Of a DNA stretch of 64,000 nucleotides, positions 44,115 to 52,927 are shown in pieces. This DNA comes from Myxococcus guangdongensis (GTDB taxonomy: Bacteria; Myxococcota; Myxococcia; Myxococcales; Myxococcaceae). The stretch lies in assembly GCF_024198255.1 (NCBI RefSeq), contig NZ_JAJVKW010000001.1:248001-312000 (forward strand). The letters are read 5' to 3'. The position numbers and the translations under genes were made by a program. How positions within the stretch are numbered: position 1 is the first letter of the stretch; the number at the start of each line of letters is the position of its first letter. The notes below the pieces were generated by a model that did no database searches, had not been told where the DNA came from, and worked only from the letters and a program-made list of their open reading frames with translations.

Positions 44115-44147
44115 CACGCGAGCCATGGAACACGCATGGCTCGCGTG
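44115..44147 (+). terminator. 13-bp perfect hairpin after the lipoprotein pair
   Basis: CACGCGAGCCATG (44115-44127) pairs perfectly with CATGGCTCGCGTG (44135-44147), leaving a seven-base loop, 35 bases downstream of the lipoprotein stop. There is no U-tract, so efficiency is uncertain. Confidence 0.6.
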
Positions 44148-44212
44148 AGCGAGACGCGCCGCATGCACCCACGCAAACCCAGTCTCTTCAAGGACGTCGA
44201 GATACCGGCACT

Positions 44213-44262
44213 ACGGACGGGATTCGAACCCGCGACCCCGAGAAGCTCGGGTCCATGGCCAA
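44213..44262 (-). other. tRNA-like 3' fragment
   Basis: On the minus strand, CTCGGGGTCG, then GGGTTCGAATCCC and TCCG reproduce the anticodon-stem end, T-arm and part of the acceptor of the nearby tRNA-Gly, with about two differences in 28 positions. A matching 5' half with a D-arm is absent, and the anticodon loop lacks U33. It is therefore not a complete tRNA. It may be a decayed duplicate or an attachment-site remnant of an integrated element. Confidence 0.5.
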
Positions 44263-44362
44263 CCCAAAGCAACGGGTACCCATCCGCGCAGTGACCGCAA
44301 ACCGAACATGTGGAGAACGTGGCCCAAGTCCATGCCGCAGTCGCGCAGCCTCCGGAAATACA

Positions 44363-44405
44363 GAAGGCCGGCAGTCCCGAGTTTCCTCCAGGACTACCGG
44401 CCTTC
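44363..44405 (-). terminator. strong hairpin directly 3' of tRNA-Gly
   Basis: GAAGGCCGG (44363-44371) pairs with CCGGCCTTC (44397-44405), extended past a one-base mismatch by AGTCC/GGACT, for a 14-bp stem. It starts three bases after the tRNA 3' end on the minus strand and is followed there by TGTATTT. It is a likely terminator or processing hairpin for the tRNA transcript. Confidence 0.7.
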
Positions 44406-44407
44406 AG

Positions 44408-44480
44408 AGCGGCGGAAGGGATTCGAACCCTCGACCCCGAGCTTGGGAAGCTCGTGCTCTACCAACTGAGCTACCACCGC
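44408..44480 (-). tRNA. tRNA-Gly (anticodon CCC)
   Basis: The 73-base minus-strand gene folds into a complete cloverleaf. The acceptor GCGGTGG pairs with CCGCCGC (one G-U). The D-arm is AGCTCAGTTGGTAGAGC and the anticodon stem CGAGC/GCTCG has loop TTCCCAA, giving anticodon CCC. The T-arm is GAGGG-TTCGAAT-CCCTT, and the discriminator base is T. CCA is not encoded. It reads GGG codons, which are used in this GC-rich genome. Confidence 0.96.
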
Positions 44481-44689
44481 GAGCGACTGGGCCGGTGTAC
44501 CGCAGCCCCCCGGGAGCGTCAAGGACGTTGGCGATACCTCCGTCCCCTCCAGCGCCACCTGAACAGCGCCAAATTGCTGGGGAAGTTGCCACCCTGACGC
44601 GCGCCGCCGTCCCCTCCCCGCCCCCACGCCAAGCCCACCCGCCGGGCCCGTCCCGCTCCACGGTCCGCGTGCGACGCGTGGCGGCGCCA

Positions 44690-44765
44690 TTACCACATCT
44701 ACAATTTAAGCGTATTTTTCAGGTATTTCAGTTGATTTGCATTAAACGCGAAATACGTGTCTCCT
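44690..44765 (+). promoter_or_regulatory. AT-rich promoter region of the M36 protease gene
   Basis: The 342 bases between tRNA-Gly and the protease start contain no gene. Positions about 44690-44765 are markedly AT-rich for this genome and carry the dyad CGTATTT (44711-44717) / AAATACG (44751-44757). This is the likely promoter and operator of the secreted protease. Confidence 0.5.
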
Positions 44766-44822
44766 CATACACCCAGTGCCGCCCCGCACGGGGCGGTTTC
44801 ACCCGCAGCGCAGGAGCACGAC

Positions 44823-46889
44823 ATGTCCGTAGGTGCATACCGAAGGCGGCTGTTCCAGGCGGTGGTCTTCACGGCGACCCTCTCCGGGTCCACGGCGTTC
44901 GCAGTGGCGCCGGAGCATGCCCATGGGGGCGAGCGTCACTTCGACGCGCGCACCAGCTACAACGCGCAGGCGCGGTTCGGCTTCTCGACGGCGCAGAAGG
45001 CCCACGTCGAGTCCCTGCGCCGCAGCGTGCCGGACCTGATGGTGGAGACGGACGAGTCGACGGGCGCGGTGCGCTCGCTGGTCAACCCGGTGGGCGCGCT
45101 GACGGGCCCCAGCAGCGGTGACCCGATGGCCATCGCGCTGGACTTCGTCCAGAAGCACCACGAGGCGCTCGGGCTGAGCATCTCCGACGTGTCGACCTTC
45201 GAGGTCACCGACCGCGTCTATTCCGAGGTCAGCGGGGCCACGCACCTGTATCTGCGCCAGACCTTCAAGGGCCTGCCCGTCTACAACGCGCAGCTCCAGG
45301 TCAACGTCGCCAAGGACGGCAGCGTGCTGGGCGTGCACAGCGACTTCCTGCCCTCCATCGAGAAGGCGCTCGCCGGCACCGAGCCGCGCATCAACGCGGG
45401 TCAGGCCGTCGCGGGTCTCGCCCGGCACCTGGGCGTGGAGCTGGCGGCCCAGCCCCGCGCGCTGAAGGCCGAGGCGGGCGTGCAGCGCCGCACGGGCGTC
45501 GAGGTGGACGGCCTGTCGCGCGAGCCCATCACCGCGCAGCTGGCCATCCTCCCCATGCGCCGCGGCGAGGCGCGCCTGGTGTGGCACTTCCAGGTGTTCA
45601 CGCTGGACTCGCAGCACGACTACGACGTGACGGTGGACGCCAACACGGGCGAGGTGCTCACGCGCTTCGACTGGGTGGCCGCGGACTCCTACCAGGTCTA
45701 CCCCGTGCCCGTGGAGAGCCCCAACCACGCCACGCCGCTGCCTCCCGCGGACGGTCGCACCACGGTGACCAACCCCGCCAACGCCCTCGCCTCGCCCTAC
45801 GGCTGGCATGACACCAACGGCGTCGCCGGCGCCGAGTACACCATCCCCCGCGGCAACAACGTCCACGCCTACGAGGACCGCGACGCCAACAACGCGCCGC
45901 CCACCACCGGCCAGCCGGACTGCGGCGCGGCCATCAACTGCGTCTTCCCCATCAACCTCTCCGGCGCGCCCTCCACGTACATCCCGGCGGCCGTCACCAA
46001 CCTGTTCTACTGGAACAACATCATCCACGACGTGCAGTACCAGTACGGCTTCAACGAGGTGGCCGGTAACTTCCAGCAGAACAACTACGGCCGCGGCGGC
46101 GCGGGCAACGACTACGTCCAGGCCGAGGCGCAGGACGGCAGCGGCACCAACAACGCCAACTTCTCCACGCCCGCGGACGGCAGCCGCCCGCGCATGCAGA
46201 TGTACATCTGGACGGCGCCCAACCCGGACAAGGACGGCGACCTCGACAGCGGCATCATCGTGCACGAGTACGGCCACGGCATCTCCAACCGCCTCGTCGG
46301 CGGTCCGAGCAACGTGTCCTGCCTCTCCAACCGCCAGCAGCCGGGCGAGGGCATCAGCGACTTCCTCTCGCTCTTCTACACGGCGCGCACGGGTGACACG
46401 GCGAACAAGATTCGCGGCGTGGGCACGTACGCGCTGAACCAGGCGACCAACGGCAACGGCATCCGCACCCAGCCGTACACGCTCGACTCCACGCGCAACA
46501 CGTGGACGTACGCGAGCATCAACGGCATGGCCGTGCCGCACGGCGTGGGCTCCGTGTTCACCCAGGGCATGTGGGAGGCCTACTGGGCGCTCGTCAACCA
46601 GTGGGGCTTCGACGCGAACCTGTACAACGCCCAGGGCAACGCGGGTAACCAGCGCATGATGCTGTACTTCACCGAGGGCCTGAAGCGCACGCCCTGCAGC
46701 CCGACGTTCACCCAGGTGCGCGACGGCATCATCAGCGCCGCCACCACCCTGCACAACGGCGAGGACGTGTGCCGCCTGTGGACGGCGTTCGCCGCCTTCG
46801 GTCTGGGCAGCAACGCGGTCTCCGGTGGCTCGGCCAGCACCACGCCGACCAACGGCTTCCAGGTGCCCTCCACCTGCGCGGCGCTCTGA
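44823..46889 (+). CDS. M36 (fungalysin-type) secreted metalloprotease
   Basis: The ATG at 44823 follows GGAG. The 688-residue preproprotein has a signal peptide (AVVFTATLSGSTAFA) and an FTP/PepSY-like propeptide (about 60-290; YLRQTFKGLPVYNAQLQV). The catalytic domain has HEYGHGISNRLVGG at about 480 and the third ligand in GEGISDFLSLF near 508. These are the HExxH+E motifs of M36. The propeptide probably keeps it inactive until export. It may serve extracellular proteolysis or predation, as secreted proteases do in myxobacteria. Two Cys pairs are likely disulfides. Confidence 0.93.
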   Translation: MSVGAYRRRLFQAVVFTATLSGSTAFAVAPEHAHGGERHFDARTSYNAQARFGFSTAQKAHVESLRRSVPDLMVETDESTGAVRSLVNPVGALTGPSSGDPMAIALDFVQKHHEALGLSISDVSTFEVTDRVYSEVSGATHLYLRQTFKGLPVYNAQLQVNVAKDGSVLGVHSDFLPSIEKALAGTEPRINAGQAVAGLARHLGVELAAQPRALKAEAGVQRRTGVEVDGLSREPITAQLAILPMRRGEARLVWHFQVFTLDSQHDYDVTVDANTGEVLTRFDWVAADSYQVYPVPVESPNHATPLPPADGRTTVTNPANALASPYGWHDTNGVAGAEYTIPRGNNVHAYEDRDANNAPPTTGQPDCGAAINCVFPINLSGAPSTYIPAAVTNLFYWNNIIHDVQYQYGFNEVAGNFQQNNYGRGGAGNDYVQAEAQDGSGTNNANFSTPADGSRPRMQMYIWTAPNPDKDGDLDSGIIVHEYGHGISNRLVGGPSNVSCLSNRQQPGEGISDFLSLFYTARTGDTANKIRGVGTYALNQATNGNGIRTQPYTLDSTRNTWTYASINGMAVPHGVGSVFTQGMWEAYWALVNQWGFDANLYNAQGNAGNQRMMLYFTEGLKRTPCSPTFTQVRDGIISAATTLHNGEDVCRLWTAFAAFGLGSNAVSGGSASTTPTNGFQVPSTCAAL

Positions 46890-46946
46890 GTCGACATGAT
46901 TGGTAGCGGCGCACCCGCGCTGCCACCGTCATGAGTGACACACCGG

Positions 46947-46976
46947 ACCGGGAGGCTTCTGACGAGGCCTCCCGGT
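46947..46976 (+). terminator. 10-bp perfect hairpin after the protease gene
   Basis: ACCGGGAGGC (46947-46956) pairs perfectly with GCCTCCCGGT (46967-46976) with a ten-base loop, 58 bases after the protease stop. Downstream on the plus strand is the pyrimidine-rich TCGTCTTCTTC. It lies between convergent genes and could serve both. Confidence 0.7.
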
Positions 46977-46985
46977 TCGTCTTCT

Positions 46986-48410
46986 TCAGCAAAGGGTGCG
47001 CGTCAGCTCGTCGCGGCTGAAGTCCCGGGAGAGGTTGCTCGGCTCCAGGAACTCGGCGAGCTCGGTGATGAGGGGCAGCAGCGTCTGGATGCGGTCCTTG
47101 AGCCGCGCGCGCACGTGCTCCTTGAACCCCTGGTTCTCCATCCGCGCCAGCTCGCGCACCTGCTCCGGGACACGGCCGACCAGGTCGTCCAGTGGCCGCA
47201 GCCCCTGCTCGACGGCCCTGTCCGCCTCGCTCTGCAGACGCCCGGGCAGCGCCTTGAGCGTGCTGGCCGCGCCCCTGCGGGTGACCTCCTCCAGGTGCTT
47301 GCTGAAGAGATACGACTCCGCGAGCTGCTCGATGGTCTCGCTGCCCAGCGACTGGATGAAGATGCCCTTGAACTTGTCGCGGAACTTGCCGTCGAGCTCC
47401 TCGGTGAGCTTCCAGTCGGTGTCGAGCGCCGCGGAGACCTTGTCCCGGAAGCCCGAGGCCTCGTTGCGCTGCGCGGAGGTGGCCACGCGGGAGGCCCAGT
47501 CGGAGAGGTACCCCTTGGCCTGGTCGAGCAGGACGCGCGCTTTTCCCAGGTCGTTCTTGTCGTAGTAGGTGAGCACCTCCGCCCGCGTCGAGTTGAAGAG
47601 CAGCAGGACGCTGCCCTTCTCCGCCTGCACCAGGCTCTGGTAGGTCGCCACCAGCGAGCGGTAGTGGCCCTTCTGCGTTTGATAGACATCCGAGCCGCCC
47701 TGCACCGCGTCGAGCAGGTCGCGGTCGATGCCGTCGGGGATGTCGATATCGAACAGCGAGGTGACGAGCTTGGCCAGGTCGATGCCCTTGCCGCCCAGGT
47801 GCTTGTCATCGAGCTGGCGGGCCTTGTCGAGCGACTTCGACGTGGCGCGCGCGATGCCCTCGGAGAGGCGCTTGACGGCGCCGGGGGCCAGGTCGTCGAC
47901 GATCTTCTGCGCCATCTGCGCGACCTGCTGCACCACCTGCCGCTGGTCGTTCTCGAAGCTCACGTCCTTGGACAGGAGGAAGGTCCACTTGTCCCACAGC
48001 TCCCCGAGCAGCTTGTTGAGCACGTCCTGATGCACGAGCAGCTCGTCGTGCCGCTGCGGCGTCTGGACCTTGGAGAGCGCGTCGAAGAAGGCCATCTCGT
48101 GCTCGAGCGCCTGGTACCAGAACAGCTGGAGGGCGGGCGTGAGCAGGTGGTCCTTGGCCGCGTCACCGAAGGCGCGGCTGATGTCCGCCCGGGCCGTGGC
48201 GCAGCGGTCCTGCCACTTGCGCTGGGTGCCCAGGTTGCTGGCGCTGGCGCGCTCGCTGACATCCAACAGGGACGACAGGGCGTCCTCCGCCGCGCGCCCC
48301 GCCCGCTTGATGCCTTCCTCCAAGGCGCGCTTCACCGTGTCCGGGGCCCCCTCGGCGGCACGGGTCATCTGGTCCTGCAGCTCGGAGACTCGGCTCGAAT
48401 ACCCACCCAT
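46986..48410 (-). CDS. all-helical protein of unknown function, operon partner of PDZ protein
   Basis: The 474-residue soluble protein is almost entirely predicted helix, rich in Lys/Glu/Leu/Ala (VKRALEEGIKRAGRAAEDAL, QQVAQMAQKIVDDLAPGAVK, LDKARQLDDKHLGGKGIDLA). It has long amphipathic stretches and no signal peptide or clear transmembrane segment. The pattern resembles coiled-coil, BAR-like or pore-forming helical bundles, but I recognise no family. It follows the PDZ-containing gene by nine bases on the same strand, so they form an operon and probably work together. Confidence 0.75.
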   Translation of the reverse strand: MGGYSSRVSELQDQMTRAAEGAPDTVKRALEEGIKRAGRAAEDALSSLLDVSERASASNLGTQRKWQDRCATARADISRAFGDAAKDHLLTPALQLFWYQALEHEMAFFDALSKVQTPQRHDELLVHQDVLNKLLGELWDKWTFLLSKDVSFENDQRQVVQQVAQMAQKIVDDLAPGAVKRLSEGIARATSKSLDKARQLDDKHLGGKGIDLAKLVTSLFDIDIPDGIDRDLLDAVQGGSDVYQTQKGHYRSLVATYQSLVQAEKGSVLLLFNSTRAEVLTYYDKNDLGKARVLLDQAKGYLSDWASRVATSAQRNEASGFRDKVSAALDTDWKLTEELDGKFRDKFKGIFIQSLGSETIEQLAESYLFSKHLEEVTRRGAASTLKALPGRLQSEADRAVEQGLRPLDDLVGRVPEQVRELARMENQGFKEHVRARLKDRIQTLLPLITELAEFLEPSNLSRDFSRDELTRTLC

Positions 48411-48419
48411 GGGTGCTCC

Positions 48420-50081
48420 TCACAGACTCTGCTGGCTGGTGATGCGCCAGGGGCCACCGGCGCGACGCTGCAGCTCCCAGCGCCGGTGCACCTCGACCGA
48501 GTTGAACGTGCGCGTCTCACCCTCGAAGAGGCCGACGTGGTCGAGCTCCAGTTCGACCTGCTCGATGCGCGGCAGCCCCGGGGCCTCGTCACCGCGGATG
48601 ACGGTGCGCGCGTCACCGCACCAGTGCACCCGCGCGTCCAGGACCTTGTCGAGCAGCAGGCGCCGGGAGCGCACCCACTCGCTGTCGCGGCCGTTCCAGG
48701 TGTAGACCGGGTAGTAGATGGGGCGCTGCTCATCGGGCACGGCGCGCCAATCGGCGAAGAGGCCGTTCCAGGTCTCCTGGTCTCCGCGCTTCACGGCGGC
48801 GACCATCGCCTCCAGCACCTCGCGAGGGCTCGCGTCGTCGGACAGCGGGCCGACGGTCTCCTGGCTCAGCGACGCCTCCCCCGCGAAGAAGGGCCCACCC
48901 TCGCGAGCGTCGGTGACGTCGACGCAGACCGCGCCGCCGATGAGCGCCGCGACGGGCTCCACCTCCAGGCCCGCGGCGGTGCGCCCCGAGCCGGCGAGCA
49001 GCCGAGGGTCCGGGAGGATGCGACCGAGCAGGGCGATGTCCACGCGCACCGACGGAGAGACGTGCCGCTGGTAGCGCTGCATGGCGGAGAAGATTCGGGC
49101 CATGGCCGGCGTGTCGACAGGACAGAAGACCCACGCCCCCGACTGGTTCCAGGCCAGGTAGGCCTTGCCCATGTCGACAATCCACTCACGCTGGGTCACC
49201 TGCGGCAGCGCGACCAGCTTGCCCGTCACCACCGAGCGGTCCCCTCGGAAGGGGTCGACGACAGGAAACGCGCCGAGGGTCTCCGCGGCGCGTGACTCCA
49301 GCAGGGCCTTCCAGGCCGCGGTGGCCTGGAGGCCGATGGCCTTGACCTGCTCCTCGCCCCGGTTGCGGAAGTCGAGGGCGCCCTCGGCAAGCGCAACGAG
49401 GTCGCCGTCGAGACAGTCACGCACCCGCTCCCAGTCGTCGCGCATCGCCGTCGCCAGGGGACCGGGGAAGTGCTCGACCAGGTGGTCCACGCGCGCCTTG
49501 TGCGCGAGGTGATTGGCGAGCTCCATCCGCGTCCCGCGCGAGGTGCGCCAGATGCCGAAGCTCCCGTCGAGCAGGCGCTCCCATTCGAAGACACGCTTGT
49601 CGACCCAGCCCGACCAGGACTCGTCGAAGCCGTCACGGCCCAGCTGCTCGGGCCCGCCCGGCCCGAGGATTCGCTTCGTCGTCTCGCCGATGCTCCAGAG
49701 GCGCTCGTGGCGCAGCGTGCCGCTGATGTCGAGCGTCTCCCAGCCGTCCCCTGGCGCGCGCCTGCGCAGGACTCGCAAGCGGACCGGGTCCCCTTCCTTG
49801 CGCCCCTGACGCGCCCAGGTCTGGTTCTCGGCGTGCTGGCCAATCAGCGTGGGAATGGTGCGCTGCCGGGTGGCCAGGTCCGGCGGATTGACGACGGGCT
49901 CACCCTCGATTGCGACGATGCGGTCCCCCACGCGGAGGCCCGAGCCACGAAAGCCACTGTCCCAGGCAATCCACCCCACCCCGAGATGCGGCGTCACGCC
50001 ATCCAGGCGCGTGTCGGTCTTCAAGCCGCTGCGCAGGTCCTCATGAAGGTACTCCCGCTCGGCGCCACGCTGGCTCAACAC
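48420..50081 (-). CDS. PDZ-domain protein of unknown function
   Basis: The frame starts at a GTG (50081) and gives 553 residues without a signal peptide. Residues about 30-115 form a PDZ-like domain (GVGWIAWDSGFRGSGLRVGD, then RIVAIEGEPV). The rest is alpha/beta, with blocks such as WIVDMGKAYLAWNQSGAWVF, RVDIALLGRILPDPRLL and YYPVYTWNGRDSEWV, and has no recognised catalytic motif. A cytosolic PDZ protein coupled to a large helical protein is unusual. Possible settings are a secretion effector/adaptor pair or a membrane-remodelling module, both speculative. Confidence 0.72.
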   Translation of the reverse strand: MLSQRGAEREYLHEDLRSGLKTDTRLDGVTPHLGVGWIAWDSGFRGSGLRVGDRIVAIEGEPVVNPPDLATRQRTIPTLIGQHAENQTWARQGRKEGDPVRLRVLRRRAPGDGWETLDISGTLRHERLWSIGETTKRILGPGGPEQLGRDGFDESWSGWVDKRVFEWERLLDGSFGIWRTSRGTRMELANHLAHKARVDHLVEHFPGPLATAMRDDWERVRDCLDGDLVALAEGALDFRNRGEEQVKAIGLQATAAWKALLESRAAETLGAFPVVDPFRGDRSVVTGKLVALPQVTQREWIVDMGKAYLAWNQSGAWVFCPVDTPAMARIFSAMQRYQRHVSPSVRVDIALLGRILPDPRLLAGSGRTAAGLEVEPVAALIGGAVCVDVTDAREGGPFFAGEASLSQETVGPLSDDASPREVLEAMVAAVKRGDQETWNGLFADWRAVPDEQRPIYYPVYTWNGRDSEWVRSRRLLLDKVLDARVHWCGDARTVIRGDEAPGLPRIEQVELELDHVGLFEGETRTFNSVEVHRRWELQRRAGGPWRITSQQSL

Positions 50082-50164
50082 GAAGACATCCCCCTCTCCT
50101 GCTGGCCGCCGGAGTGCCGGCCTCGACGACAGGATCTACCTCGCGAGCCCCTTTTCGAGAAGGT

Positions 50165-50230
50165 CCCCCGCGGTGACGTACAACGTCAGGCGGGGGTTTG
50201 CTTCGAGAGCCCCCGTGGCGCGAGCGGGGG
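50165..50230 (-). terminator. two stacked GC hairpins
   Basis: CCCCCG (50210-50215) pairs with CGGGGG (50225-50230), just after the stop of the gene ending at 50240. CCCCCGC (50165-50171) pairs with GCGGGGG (50190-50196), with inner TGACGT/ACGTCA. They separate the small secreted-protein gene from the PDZ operon and probably act as a terminator or processing site. Confidence 0.5.
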
Positions 50231-50239
50231 TGATGGACG

Positions 50240-50764
50240 TCAGTTCTTGACGACGGTGGTGATGGTCAGCGGCGTCGCATTGCCGACGAAGACGCCCGCG
50301 GTGGTCGTGCACGGCATGGGCACCTGCGAGAAGTCCGCGGCGTAGTAGCCGTAGGTGGAGCCGTTGCCCTTCTCGTAGAACTCGCTCCCGTCCGGGAGGA
50401 CCACCTTCCAGACGTAGTTGATGCTCGTGTACTGCGTGGACGAGCGCGACCGGATGACCCCCGTCACCGTGGTGCCCCAGTGCCAGGGAGCCACGGCGGG
50501 GACCTCGACGGTCTGCGGCGCCGGAGCCCAGTCGAACGGGTTCGACGGACCCGCGCTGCCGCCCCAGCCGTAGATGAGGAACACGCTGGTGCCCCAGGGC
50601 AGATCATCGTTGCGGTACGTCAGGGTGATCTCCGCCTGGGAGGTGCTGAAGTAACCACACGTGTTGAGCACCGTGCGCGCCTGCACCCACTGCGAGCCCG
50701 CGAGCGCCGAGGTGGAGGTGAGCAACAGGGAGAGTACGAGCGCGTGGCGCGAGAACCGGGACAT
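50240..50764 (-). CDS. small secreted beta-rich protein
   Basis: From the ATG at 50764 (GGAG upstream) the 174-residue product has a signal peptide (RFSRHALVLSLLLTSTSALA) and a mature region rich in Gly, Ser, Thr and Trp (WVQARTVLNTCGYFSTSQ, GTSVFLIYGWGGSAGPSNPF). Two Cys could form one disulfide. The composition is that of a beta-sandwich exported protein; no family is recognised. Confidence 0.68.
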   Translation of the reverse strand: MSRFSRHALVLSLLLTSTSALAGSQWVQARTVLNTCGYFSTSQAEITLTYRNDDLPWGTSVFLIYGWGGSAGPSNPFDWAPAPQTVEVPAVAPWHWGTTVTGVIRSRSSTQYTSINYVWKVVLPDGSEFYEKGNGSTYGYYAADFSQVPMPCTTTAGVFVGNATPLTITTVVKN

Positions 50765-50919
50765 GCGGAGACTCCAGGAGAGGGTTGACAGCGTCGCCCC
50801 TCTACCAGAGCCCGGGATTCTGAGGGAGCCCGGATACAAACGTCGCGGGCGAGACAGGCCGTGATGTGTTCGAATGTCTGTCCGACACGAGCCGTGTTGC
50901 TCGTCGAGCCCGTCCGCGC

Positions 50920-51390
50920 ATGCCTCGCGAGCCGCCCATCGTCCTGCCCGTCCTGTTGCCGCTGCTGCGGCACGCGAACCCGTGGGCGCTGTTGCTGGTG
51001 AAGCAAGAGGGCCATCCGCTCTCCACCGCCGCCCTGCTCTCCGAGCGCTATGCCTTGAAGAGCAACGAGAAGCCGTTCGTGAAGGAGCTGCTCGAGCGCA
51101 AGCGGAACCTGTGGGTCTTCCGCTGCGACCAGCGCCGGTTCGCGGGGGACTTCGTCGTCGTGGACATGGCGGAGCCGCGCCCCGCCCGGCGACAAGTGGT
51201 GGTGCTGGACCTGAAGATGGGCGCGCCGCTCGTGCTCGGCGGAGGCGGCGCGGGCGTGCAGCTCGTGCATGCCGGGGACGCGGTGGAGGGCGTCGCGGCC
51301 CGCCAGGACGTCATCGCTCCGGGCACGCCGTATGTGCTGGCGACGGGAGATAAAGACGTGATGCTCGCCTACCTGGGCGCGTGCAGCTGA
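50920..51390 (+). CDS. hypothetical protein
   Basis: The start is the ATG at 50920 (an in-frame ATG at 50866 is upstream). The 156-residue product begins MPREPPIVLPVLLPLLRHAN, with a hydrophobic N-terminal stretch that is probably structural. It continues with a charged segment (LKSNEKPFVKELLERKRNLW) and a beta-rich C-terminus with GGGGAG. No motif or export signal is assigned. The frame is intact and codon use matches neighbours. Confidence 0.5.
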   Translation: MPREPPIVLPVLLPLLRHANPWALLLVKQEGHPLSTAALLSERYALKSNEKPFVKELLERKRNLWVFRCDQRRFAGDFVVVDMAEPRPARRQVVVLDLKMGAPLVLGGGGAGVQLVHAGDAVEGVAARQDVIAPGTPYVLATGDKDVMLAYLGACS

Positions 51391-51462
51391 AAAGACAGAC
51401 ATGATGAGCGCCCGGGCATCCTGGCACTTGACTGAACGGAATTTCAGCCCCACTCTGGGACG

Positions 51463-52500
51463 GTGAAAGCCCGCCCCGTCGACAATCCGCCCAACCCGTG
51501 GGCGAGCACCGAGGTGGAGTACCTGGACGAGATTCCTCCCGCGAAGCTGGAGGTCTGGGAGGACCACAGCCGCCAGGTCCTCTCCCACAACGACAGCCCC
51601 GACGTGGGCTTCGACTGGAGCGTCAATCCCTACCGGGGCTGTCTTCACGCCTGCGCCTACTGCTACGCGCGCCCCACCCACCAGTACCTCGACTTCGGCG
51701 CCGGCACCGACTTCGAGACGAAGCTCGTGATGAAGCCGCGCGCGGCGGAGCTGCTCCGCGACGCCTTCGAGCGCCCCTCCTGGAAGGGCGACACCGTCGT
51801 CTTCAGCGGCGTCACCGACTGCTACCAGCCGCTCGAGGCCTCCATGCGACTGACGCGCGCGTGCCTGGAGGTCTGCGCCGAGTACAAGAACCCCGTCGGC
51901 ATCGTCACCAAGGGCGTGCTCATCGAGAGAGACATCGACGTGCTCCAGCGCCTGTCCCGCGACGCCCGGCTGTGGGTCAGCATCAGCCTGCCCTTCCACC
52001 ACGCGGACATCGCCCGCGCCATGGAGCCCTACGCGGCCTCGCCCCAACGGCGGCTGCTCGCCATCCGCCGCCTCGCCGAGGCGGGCATCGACGTGGCCAT
52101 CTCCTTCGCGCCCATCATCCCGGGCCTCAACGACGAGGACATCCACCGCGTCCTCACCGCCGCGAAGGAGGCCGGCGCCAGCCGCGCCCACTACACCCTG
52201 GTGCGCCTGCCCGGCCCCGTGAAGGAGGTCTTCGAGGAGCGGCTGCGCGCCAAGCTCCCCCTGCGCGCCGAGCGCGTGCTCCATCGCATCCGCGAGACCC
52301 GCGGCGGGGAGCTCAGCGACTCACGCTTCAAGCACCGCATGCGAGGCGAGGGGCTCTACGCCCAGACCATCCACGGCCTCTTCCAGACGACGGCGCGCAG
52401 GGTGGGCCTGCGCACCTCGTCCATCACCGAGCCGGCACCGGACACCTTCCGGCGCCCGCCACGAAAGCCACCGCCCTCGCCCCAGCTCAGCCTCTTCTGA
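51463..52500 (+). CDS. PA0069-type radical SAM protein
   Basis: The 345-residue protein begins at a GTG. It carries the radical SAM cysteine motif C-x3-C-x2-C in NPYRGCLHACAYCYARPT near residues 60-75, matching the SPL/PA0069 subfamily rather than canonical Cx3Cx2C enzymes with CxxxCxxC at a different spacing. The following FSGVTDCYQPLEA and the TIM-barrel strands (VGIVTKGVLIERDIDVLQRL) are complete. Spore photoproduct lyase repairs UV photoproducts; PA0069 homologs are uncharacterised. Relevance to DNA damage is inference. Confidence 0.9.
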   Translation: MKARPVDNPPNPWASTEVEYLDEIPPAKLEVWEDHSRQVLSHNDSPDVGFDWSVNPYRGCLHACAYCYARPTHQYLDFGAGTDFETKLVMKPRAAELLRDAFERPSWKGDTVVFSGVTDCYQPLEASMRLTRACLEVCAEYKNPVGIVTKGVLIERDIDVLQRLSRDARLWVSISLPFHHADIARAMEPYAASPQRRLLAIRRLAEAGIDVAISFAPIIPGLNDEDIHRVLTAAKEAGASRAHYTLVRLPGPVKEVFEERLRAKLPLRAERVLHRIRETRGGELSDSRFKHRMRGEGLYAQTIHGLFQTTARRVGLRTSSITEPAPDTFRRPPRKPPPSPQLSLF

Positions 52501-52506
52501 GCGCGC

Positions 52507-52755
52507 CTATTTGCGGATCGCCTGGACGATGCTGATGAGGATGACGGCCCCCACCGTGGCCACGGCCAACGAGTAGAGGTTGAACCCCGTCACGCCGCGC
52601 CCACCCAGCAGGCTGAACAGGAAGCCGCCAATCATCGAGCCGACGATACCCGTCGCAATGTTGGCGAAGATTCCCATCCTCGCGTTCGTTCCCTTGATCA
52701 TGCTCGCGATCCACCCCGCGAGCCCTCCCAGCACCAGCCACGAGCAGATTCCCAT
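52507..52755 (-). CDS. GlsB/YeaQ/YmgE-type stress-response membrane protein
   Basis: The 82-residue protein has three hydrophobic segments (LVLGGLAGWIASMI, IATGIVGSMIGGFLFSLLG and LAVATVGAVILISIVQA). The glycine zipper GIVGSMIGGF and GWIAS motif are typical of the transglycosylase-associated/YeaQ family. It is preceded by AGGAGG. These proteins are induced by stress, and some are linked to envelope or antimicrobial tolerance. Function is unknown here. It converges with the radical SAM gene, with only six bases between stops. Confidence 0.9.
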   Translation of the reverse strand: MGICSWLVLGGLAGWIASMIKGTNARMGIFANIATGIVGSMIGGFLFSLLGGRGVTGFNLYSLAVATVGAVILISIVQAIRK

Positions 52756-52870
52756 GTCATCCTCCTGACCGGCGGGTTGCTATCAGACCCGGCGTCGCCG
52801 TGCACCCAGGCCCACACAGGGCACTACGGCCCACGTGCCCACGTATTTCAAGGCCCCACGCCCGCGGACG

Positions 52871-52907
52871 AAAACGCCCCACGCCTCCCGAGGGAGACAT
52901 GGGGCGC
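52871..52907 (-). terminator. Rho-independent terminator of the chalcone-isomerase-like gene
   Basis: On the minus strand CGCCCCA/TGGGGCG arms enclose a second stem (CTCCC/GGGAG) and are followed by CGTTTTCG. It sits 20 bases after the stop of the gene ending at 52928. Confidence 0.8.
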
Positions 52908-52927
52908 GTGTACGACACGGACGCGGC

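Noticed and set aside
44213-44310. A complete class II tRNA at this place
   Set aside because: A stem resembling a long variable arm can be drawn, but there is no D-arm, the anticodon loop lacks U33 and no matching acceptor 5' strand exists.
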